DNA of 27,927 nucleotides from Welwitschia mirabilis (Eukaryota; Gnetophyta; Gnetopsida; Welwitschiales): assembly GCA_051453625.1 (NCBI GenBank), contig JBOZIK010000001.1, positions 72,440,303-72,468,229 of the forward strand, given 5' to 3'. A program made the translations under genes and the position numbers. Shown here in pieces: positions 20,690 to 27,927 of this stretch (positions within the stretch are counted from its first letter, which is position 1; every line of letters begins with the position of its first letter). The notes under the pieces are model-generated. The model had not been told where the DNA came from, did not search any database, and saw only the letters and a program-made list of their open reading frames with translations.

Positions 20690-22194
20690 TTCACTAGAGC
20701 TTTATCACATTTTCAATGGGAAGAGTTATAAGATTCCAAAGCTTTATTCATCTGCAAAACTCCAAATGCTAAAAATCAAAATTATCAAAAATATACATAA
20801 CAATAAGATTCTTTAATAAAATCATATCTTAGATGGAATAGAAATACCTTGACATGTATCTCCAAGGGCATAACTTCCAGAGCCTTCATCCTCCATAGAT
20901 GAGGAAGAATGAGGATGTAATAAAGACCAATCAGGAATCTCATGAGGAGGTAAAACATAAGAGGAATCTCTAGAAATAATCCTAAATGATTGTAGACCCC
21001 TAGACCCATAGAATTAAAATATAAACCTAATAATAGAAACACTTTCCCCTATCATCATTCCTCTTTAAGTGGGTTAACTAGAAAAGAGTAAAAGAATAGA
21101 TAATTGAGGCTCAATAGAAAGAAACTCCACTAGTTAAAAAAGGGAACAAATAAATCATATAGGTGGAAATCTCTCTCCCTTGACTATGAAAAAAGATCCT
21201 ACTAGTAATCAGCTATCCACAACATAAAAAATATGGAGTGGTAAAATTGGCAGTAGTAATTCCATGGTAGTGGGTATCTACTTCCCATACACATAAAAAA
21301 TAATCTAAGAAATTGGCCAAGAAGTAATGAAAGTCTTCATTAGAATGAGAGACTTTGGAAAAAACATGATTACCTTTACATATTCCAAAGACTAGACTGA
21401 TGTTCTCCTTCAAAATTTAAATTAGGTCATGCTAAGGATGGTAACAGTACTAGTATTTGGATCAAAGGAAGAATATAAGGAATATAGGATGAAAATAATA
21501 GTAGGATGACAAAGATAGAAAGATAAGAAGTGAGAGAGATANNNNNNNNNNNNNNNNNNNNNNNNNNNNNNNNNNNNNNNNNNNNNNNNNNNNNNNNNNN
21601 NNNNNNNNNNNNNNNNNNNNNNNNNNNNNNNNNNNNNNNNNTAAGGAATATAGGATGAAAATAATAGTAGGATGACAAAGATAGAAAGATAAGAAGTGAG
21701 AGAGATATAAGAGATTAGAGGAAAAGATCCAAGAGAATCCTTTCTTTGAAGCACATTGTTTTATTTCCAACTCTACAGACCTAACATTAGTAGAATTCTA
21801 AGAAATGGCAAGGCAAAATTTGGAAGCCATACTTTAACCAGAGAATAAAGTACATCCATAAATATTGGAGGGAAGTCATATTTATAAGCATAAGCAAGTT
21901 GTATAAGGCCTACACAAAAATCAAAAAAAGGAAAAGAAAACATTAAAATAAAAAGAAGAAGAGGAAAGACAAGTGGAAGAATAAATAAAAGAATTACCAA
22001 TTTGACTATGGAGGCACGTGACAAAAGAAGTAAAAACTAAGGGTACCATGGAGTTGTTTATAGTAAGGGACTAGGGTTTATCTAACTCTAAAATAATAGT
22101 TAATCATAGTTAACTCAACCTTAGTTAAATGCTAATAACTTTAGTTAAGTACCAAAAAAAATCAATCAAGGCCCTGTACTACAATGAACAGGAG
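20690..22194 (-). other. Decayed, possibly coding-derived sequence, unclassified
   Basis: Several minus-strand frames are locally open: 22024-21773 (83 codons, strongly hydrophobic), 21413-21213 (66 codons, with NEDFHYFLANFLDYFLCVW) and, in another frame near 20960-20850, a Ser-rich and acidic stretch. Together they could be one frame-shifted protein of a retroelement read opposite to its neighbours, but I recognise no family and no catalytic motif. The segment is interrupted by a 100-N gap whose flanks are duplicated. Confidence 0.3.
21542..21641. other. Assembly gap, 100 N, with duplicated flanks
   Basis: The 66 bases before the gap (21476-21541) and the 66 bases after it (21642-21707) are identical. 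This indicates unmerged overlapping contig ends, so 166 bases are probably spurious. Confidence 0.92.
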
Positions 22195-22975
22195 GCTAAC
22201 ATTACATTCTTAGATAGCTGGCATTACACTTAAGAGGCCAATGTTGCACTTCTAGATGGATGATGTCATACTTTAGAGACCAATATTGCACTATTAGATG
22301 GTTGACATTATGATTCAGAGGCTGATTTTGCACTCCCAGATAACTGATGTCACATTTTAAAGGCCAATGTCACACTCTAAAATGGCCAATGTTACACTTC
22401 ATAGGTCGATGTCGCACTCTTCTGTAGCCAATGTCACACTTTAGAGACTAAACTAAAGGGCCAACATCATACTTTCAAATGATCAACATTACACTTTAGA
22501 GGCTGACGTGACACTTTAAAGGTTAATGTTATACTTTGTACGAAACTCGACATCATACTTTAAAGCCCCCTTAAAGCCTGACATTATACTTAGGTGACCA
22601 ACGTTGCACTTAGGTGCTTGACATTACACTTATCCCACATAGGACTAGATTCTGCCATTTTCCCAAAAAGTATTTATTCTACCTACCTATCCTAGGAACT
22701 TCAACGTTGCACTTAGGTAGCCGATGTTGCACTTGGATGACCAACATCACATTTGGATGTCTGACATCACACTTATTATCCACCAGCACAAAATTATCTA
22801 TCGTCTCTCTGAAATCACCTATTTTGTTCACTGACATAAGGGCTCTGGCATTACACTTGATGACTCGATGTTATACTTGGTGTCCTGATGTCACACTTGG
22901 GGTTCCGACGTCACACTCATTACACCTAAATGCCTGACATTACACTTGGGTCCTTGACATCATCCTTAGATGCCT
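22195..22975 (+). repeat. Degenerate short tandem array, about 30 units of 19-22 bases
   Basis: The units share a core of the form GAYRTYRCACTT (for example GACATTACACTT, GATGTCACACTT, AACGTTGCACTT) followed by about ten variable bases, often ending GGCC, GACC or TGCC. I counted about 30 units by eye; the region is interrupted at about 22632-22700 and 22775-22845 by unrelated sequence. The first half of the core is near-palindromic (GACATC/GATGTC, GACGTC). The array lies upstream of a TATA box and the gag of a gypsy element, so it probably belongs to its LTR U3. Open frames such as 22614-22937 are by-products of the array. Confidence 0.8.
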
Positions 22976-23111
22976 AATAATACATAGATCCCTAGTGGAA
23001 GTTGCTAACCATGTCAGGAAGTTTATTATGGTAAATGCTAGAAAATGTTTTTTTCTAACTATTTTCTTAACTACGAGCTGGTTATAGATCCTTAACTACC
23101 ACTGATAATAT

Positions 23112-23119
23112 TATAAAAA
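23112..23119 (+). promoter_or_regulatory. TATA box of the gypsy-type LTR
   Basis: TATAAAAA followed by GGCATCACCACC resembles the TATA/R boundary of plant LTRs. It lies about 140 bases after the short repeat array and about 440 bases before gag-like sequence. The LTR edges and PBS could not be fixed. Confidence 0.45.
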
Positions 23120-23556
23120 GGCATCACCACCAGAGAAGAAAGTATAGGGAAAGTAAGAGAATACTTGTAGAATATGACAAAGGCATATGAGTTCAAGAGG
23201 ATATTAAACCCATTGGCGTATTATGGAATACAAGGTCAATGAGGTAATCAGTGCACTAAAAGGCCATACTAACAATATATTATTACAAAAATGAATAGTT
23301 AGCTAGTAGGCTTGATAGCCTTCTTTCTTACCTAGAAGAAAGACCTACAAAACCTAATTTAAGGGCATCTCAAGAACTAACTTCTACATCAGGACAACAT
23401 ACTCCTACAGATGATATTGACCTCCAAAACATTTAAATGAGGTTATTAAATACAAAGGCTAATTTTTAAGTTTTTCTAATAAATAGAGCCAATCATTCTA
23501 ACATTGAACAATAAGAAGGAGAAGAACTTGCAAGGATGATACATTTAAAAACCTAT

Positions 23557-24485
23557 AAGGCAAGGCTGAAATAAGTGAGGAAGTCATATCATGGATCCAA
23601 AAATTGGAGAACTATTTTGAACTTTAAAATATACCTTTAAAAGGATGATGCATATATGATACTACATTTCTTATAGAAAATGCATAAGAATCATGGTCCA
23701 GGTATTAATAGAAATACCAACACAAGATACCATGGGATACTTTTATTGAAGAGTTTAAAAGGAAGTTCATTCGAAAAGATTTTATTGAAGACCAAATGGT
23801 GGAATTCCAATGCCTACGCCTAGGTAAATATTCATTAGATGAACATTGGTCAAAATTTCAGCACATTATAAAGTACTAAAAGAATTTTTTAAAAAATCAA
23901 CTGATTAATATTAGAACTTTACTGCTCGAACTTCAAAGTATTCTTTGCACTTTGGAAATCAAGTCTACAGAAGACAGATATAAAAAAATAAGGCACTATC
24001 TTCAAGGATAAGATAACTGATGGATGAACCAACCACATAAAGGAGATAAATATCCTCCTTCAATTGCAGTACCAATAGGGAATCCATATAGAATAAATCT
24101 TACCTATCATTAGTACCATAAGAGAGGCCACTATTACAAGGAGCTATCCTTTTCAAGCATAACCATTAAATGTTCCTAAGCACAATTGGCTTTAAACTCT
24201 TTAGAATCAATCCATGCCATTCAAAAGAGTTTATGCTGCCATTCAAATAGGTGTGATTCATAATTAATACTCCATCTTAGAAGTATATGGTTATATTTCA
24301 TCCTTGTTATTTTATTTCTAGTCGATAGTGATGCCTCACATAATTTTATTTCACCATCTTGATTGTATAAAATAAATATCACTCCTTTCAAAGAAGAAGA
24401 GTCCACCATAGGAGTTACAGAGGGCAATGTTCTTATACAAGATGATACTATTGCTCTTATTACTTTTACTATTCATAACTTATAG
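23557..24485 (+). pseudogene. Gypsy gag - zinc knuckle - protease relic
   Basis: One frame can be followed for about 310 codons without a shift, with about twelve internal stops. In order it shows the gag block VISWIQKLENYFEL (23583 on), WDTFIEEFKRKF (from 23733) and QMVEFQCLRLGKYSLDEHW, which match the retrotransposon gag domain of plant gypsy elements. A zinc knuckle at 24105-24146 follows, with both leading Cys as Tyr and the last as Leu, and then the protease motif LVDSDASHNFIS (from 24318), where the catalytic Asp-Ser-Gly has become Asp-Ser-Asp (24324-24332). The last 40 codons (24363-24482) are open and fit the protease C-terminal part. It is not functional. Confidence 0.8.
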
Positions 24486-24709
24486 TTTAGAAATAAGTCT
24501 TATGTCTTTCAAATTAGAGAATACCATGCAATTGTAAGAATCCATTTCTTAGTTAGATATTATGTTTGGATTAACTTTTACCAAAGAACCTTTAAGATAT
24601 CTCTTTCATTTAGACAATGAATTTTTAAAGGGAAGCAAAAGAGTAAAGAGATCTTTTGAACCTCATCCAAACAAATTACAAAAGCTACAAAAATAAATAG
24701 GTGTTCATT

Positions 24710-24922
24710 GCTCTAGTACACGTAGAAGATCATAAAGAAGATCCTTCTATAGTAGAAGAACTAAAGGAATTTTTAGATGTATTTAAGAATTCAAAAATGC
24801 TACCACCTAATAGAAAAGTGTAGCATGTAATCAATTTAATCCATAAACCATAGCTAATAGCTAGAACACCTTACTATTTCTCAGTGGTAAAACTAAGACA
24901 ACTGAAGTTACATATCAAATAG
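24710..24922 (+). pseudogene. Gypsy reverse transcriptase, N-terminal fragment
   Basis: In a different frame from gag-protease, the sequence reads EELKEFLDVF, then LPPNRKV and, after stops, HVINLIHKP, ARTPYYFSVVKLRQLK. This is the conserved entry to gypsy reverse transcriptase (P-R-x-x-x-H-x-I-x-L, then the A-x-x-P-Y-R-x-x-x-x-E-x-x-x-L-K pattern). The catalytic palm with the YVDD-type motif is missing: similarity stops at about 24945. The frame change implies at least one indel between about 24485 and 24710. Confidence 0.75.
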
Positions 24923-24944
24923 ATATTATTATAAGGAAAGTGTT

Positions 24945-26475
24945 GTGGTGTGAATTGATGAAATCCTAAATTCTTTTAAGTAAACCTGTATCTCAAATAA
25001 CTTATAGAAAAACACATGCTAGTATAGATGGAAGTTCATCTAAATTTCATAATCCTAATGAAGTTACTAGGCTAAAAGAATTAAAGAATTAATTTCCAAA
25101 GGTACTTTTAGTCTTTTATTTTTTAATAACTAAAAGTAAATAATAAAGTAAATGTAATGCAATGTAAATGGATATGAAATACAAATAGAAATGGAATGCA
25201 TTCTATTTGATTTCTAATTCTTCTTTTATAAGAACTAGCTCTCTATAATTCAAAACAATTAAAAAGATTAATTAACTTATTTCTAATCAACATGAACTAT
25301 GAGATATACCAAGTAGAATAAGCAATGCAATGTAAAATGGAAATGGAATAATAATGCAATATAATACTAACCAAGGTCAACCTTAATAAATGTTGCCCTT
25401 ATGATCTAAATAAATCATAGAGCTATTACTTAACTATGACCAACTTAAGCCATAAAGGACATAAAAAGAATTTGAGTAAAAGAGTAATTGTACTAATTCA
25501 ATGAACTTTACATCCATTTACAACAAAATAGCAGCACCTCAATGGAAGAAACTCAGCCTAACACTAAGAAAACTCCTTTTTGTAGCTACTAGACAAATCT
25601 CTTATCTTTTAATATTTCTTTGCAAGTATATTAGGTATAAAAGATGGAAATATAAATGAAGGAGGGGAAGGGTATTTATAGTTTTATATTAAGGTTCTAG
25701 AAACTCAACCCTGGAAGTTAGAAAAGAAACCATGATAGCCTAAATGGGTTATTTGATCCCATTATAAAAATAATTATTTCCTATCATAGAAAAATATCTA
25801 TCGTCCTGACTATCATGGAGACAATAGAGGGGATTTCACCCTATGTTAAAAGGTACTACATTAGCTTCATGTCCCACTATCAGCCTTATAGCTTTTGTCC
25901 ATGTTAGCAGTGTTATCGTCCTACCTATCATGAAGATGATAGAGGGGATGGCAGGATTTCTTATCTTAAATCTCAAAGGTAAGTTAGTATTTTATATGAT
26001 GAATCCTTCTTCCAAGTATGCAGTGTTAAAATAAGCCTAAGAAACCTCAAAATATGCTAAGAATTACATGTTTCATTGATCATCTTATCAGATCTCCATA
26101 ATCATTAGTATTACATCCAAACCTATGTAAATGTCCTATAAAAGCACTCAAAATACACCATCAAATTCCTAAAAATTGGCATTGCAACATAGCCTCCTAC
26201 TTAACCTTATCAGTCCCTAATAAAGTAAGTGATTAATTATATTGTGAGCCAATTTGACTAAGATAAAACAATACTGAAAAGATATAAATTAAGTGTAATT
26301 AAATCATGTAAGAGAAGATATTACAAACAGCTTAATTGATATAAATTCTAAAAAATATTCCTAAGCCCTCACTTAAGCATGTTATTACAGAATAAATGAA
26401 TGCCATACACATACAAAAAATATAAAAATGTAACGTTAATAGCTCATGTAATGATAATGTATATGTATATTATAG
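24945..26475. other. AT-rich segment replacing the rest of the gypsy pol; possible LTR remnant
   Basis: No coding sequence is recognisable. On the minus strand a TATAAATACCC site (about 25680) followed by a long non-coding leader-like stretch resembles an LTR promoter. Its repeated AATGCAATGTAAA words (about 25160 and 25335) and paired hairpin motif (25801-25949) also fit an LTR. A perfect 10-base inverted repeat (TACTTTTAGT, 25103-25112 with 25129-25138) lies near the left edge. The boundaries are not fixed: TGTTGTGG at 24941 could be one end. Confidence 0.3.
25801..25949. repeat. Direct repeat of a 34-base hairpin-like motif
   Basis: 25801-25834 and 25916-25949 share the pattern TCGTCCT-nn-CTATCATG-AGA-n-ATAGAGGGGAT with five differences. 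The second copy contains the perfect inverted repeat CTATCAT-GAAG-ATGATAG. A weaker third copy starts at about 26870 (TCATCCTGTCTATCATTGGG). Confidence 0.7.
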
Positions 26476-26592
26476 NNNNNNNNNNNNNNNNNNNNNNNNN
26501 NNNNNNNNNNNNNNNNNNNNNNNNNNNNNNNNNNNNNNNNNNNNNNNNNNNNNNNNNNNNNNNNNNNNNNNNNNNNNNNNNNNNNNNNNNNN
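26476..26592. other. Assembly gap, 117 N
   Basis: A run of N between AT-rich flanks; the flanks are not duplicated as far as I can see. Open frames crossing it are artefacts. Confidence 0.95.
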
Positions 26593-27903
26593 TTTTTAGA
26601 TGATCTAAAACATAGCTACAATAAAATTTTGAGAGTGTGCTACTGGATCTTGCAAGATAAAGTCCATAAATTCTCATAAATTTATTTAATTAACATGAAT
26701 ACTAATCCAAAAAACCCATCATATATATGCATCATGAAAGCTTAGAATATGAAAAATTTATGCTTAAAATCATAGAATAAATCCCAAAAATATTTCTTAC
26801 CCCTTCCCTATCACCTTCCCACAGGAGAAGCAAGACATTCCAAATTATACTAAGGATAAAAGATGAATGTCATCCTGTCTATCATTGGGATGAAAGGCAT
26901 GGGATAATAGTGATCAAATAAGTTATTTAAAGGGAAATAATGAAATGAAAAAAAAAAATACTAAAAGCAAGCAAACTCATGAAAAATAGAAGAAAAATAG
27001 AAAGAAGGTAGAAAGTAAAGAAATAGCCGGAAAAACATGTCCATGGTGAAGAGGAATGCATGGAGGAAAATGTAAAAAGAGAGGAAAATGTGCTAATTAG
27101 AAATAAATAATGCTCACAAAATTTACAAATGTGCTCAAAATCATGGAAAAAGAAAAATTAGAACTTATTAGGTCATGAAAACCTATCAAGAATTAATCCC
27201 CTAGGAAAACACATCAATAAGAAACTAGAAAAATGATTATATCCATAATATGATACTAAAAAAGTATGTAAAATGACTTTAAAAAATACAACAAAATAAC
27301 TAAGGAAAATCAAAATGAAAATGGACATGTAGGAACATTAAAAAAATTGCTTTATTACTCTAACTTCTAACCTAACAAATTCCCTTGATAACAATTATAA
27401 AGTCACTAGATGAAAGATGTAAGACAGTATGTAGAAACTATAAAGTACCACCTAATTAGGCAATGATTATAATGATGTCAAGTATGTCTAATGTTATCAA
27501 ATAATAATTGATAAGATAAAAAGCAGCTTGAAATAGGAATTTAGAAGCTACTATAACAAAACAACACTAGAATCCAAAAAGTAGAGAGATCATGTGGAAG
27601 TACTAGAAATAAATAAAAATGAGTCTAAAAAACAAGCAATACCTCTGATAATACAAGAGACATCACTAATCTCATAGCCTTGGAATGCAATTTATTTAAC
27701 CATGATGAGGGAAGTGCAACCGCTATTAGAGAAGTAAGGACCCATGCAACATGGATAACTAACCCCCCAATGACATTTCCATAGCTATCATATTATACTG
27801 TCAAAGGCCTCTTTCAGGAATATTTACCTTGGTGTGTTTGCAGTAGGATATCATGATGACCATGTTTTAAAAGATAACATGAAAGAGCATGGTTATTATG
27901 CCT
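26593..27903. other. AT-rich stretch with no recognisable gene
   Basis: The plus strand is purine-rich over about 26930-27150, otherwise unremarkable. A minus-strand stretch around 27830-27660 is locally open in more than one frame and slightly less AT-rich, but no domain is recognisable. I see no RNA gene. Confidence 0.45.
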
Positions 27904-27927
27904 TCTCTCTCTCTCTCTCTCTCTCTC
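27904..27927 (+). repeat. (TC)n microsatellite at window end
   Basis: Twelve TC units running off the end of the window, so the length is a minimum. It is the third CT/TC tract in the window, after those at 6730 and 8675. Confidence 0.95.

Noticed and set aside
20425-20816. Poly-Glu, poly-Lys and poly-Leu proteins
   Set aside because: These are all translations of one (GAA)n tract and an adjacent gap.
22614-22937. 107-codon plus-strand frame with Thr-Leu-His repeats
   Set aside because: The repetition follows the 19-22 base DNA array, which keeps no consistent codon phase, so it is not a repeat protein.
22195-22975. CRISPR-like array
   Set aside because: The units are degenerate, adjoin with only about ten variable bases, and lie in a eukaryotic LTR context. 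There are no uniform repeats, spacers or cas genes.

Overview
This window looks like AT-rich, repeat-dominated nuclear DNA of a flowering plant. I infer this from decayed Ty1/copia and Ty3/gypsy LTR retrotransposons primed by plant-type initiator-Met tRNA, an extra env-like ORF typical of Sirevirus-type copia elements, long (CT)n and (GAA)n microsatellites, and seven runs of N typical of a draft assembly. I cannot name the species. I see no intact host gene, tRNA, rRNA or CRISPR array. Nearly all open frames are short and lie in stop-filled retroelement relics or AT-rich noise.

Layout. 1-6602 (minus strand): a Sirevirus-like copia locus. Reading from high to low coordinates it holds a 5' LTR (6602-5745), a PBS (5742-5731), gag with a coiled coil and a decayed zinc knuckle (5678-4195), a protease/pre-integrase relic (4090-3755), and a spacer with a TATA box. 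Then come an env-like ORF relic (3202-2168), polypurine-tract-like sites (about 2100 and 1610) and a 100-N gap. Beyond the gap a second unit repeats protease relic, spacer, TATA and env-like ORF (1499-1). Both units lack integrase, reverse transcriptase and RNase H at the same place, so they look like a non-autonomous lineage in a tandem array. 6603-9919: two diverged tandem copies of a unit of about 1.2 kb, each headed by a (CT)n microsatellite and broken by gaps. 9920-18676: AT-rich DNA with two short perfect direct repeats and no recognisable gene.

18677-19106 (plus strand): an LTR with inverted ends and a decayed PBS, apparently the 5' end of a gypsy-type element. 19107-22190: unclassified decayed sequence with a (GAA)n microsatellite and two gaps, one an evident assembly artefact. 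22195-24922 (plus strand): a second gypsy-type element. It carries an array of about 30 short repeats upstream of a TATA box, then gag-zinc knuckle-protease in one stop-filled frame and the first part of a reverse transcriptase, cut off near 24945. 24945-27927: AT-rich DNA with a repeated hairpin-like motif and a terminal (TC)n tract.

How the parts relate. No host pathway is encoded; the signal is retroelement decay and regulatory architecture. Two unrelated elements have lost zinc-knuckle cysteines to tyrosine and filled with stops while keeping their frame over 300 or more codons, which fits transition-driven decay. The most interesting structures are the env-like ORF with its own TATA box, kept in both tandem units, and the short-motif arrays in two unrelated LTR regions.
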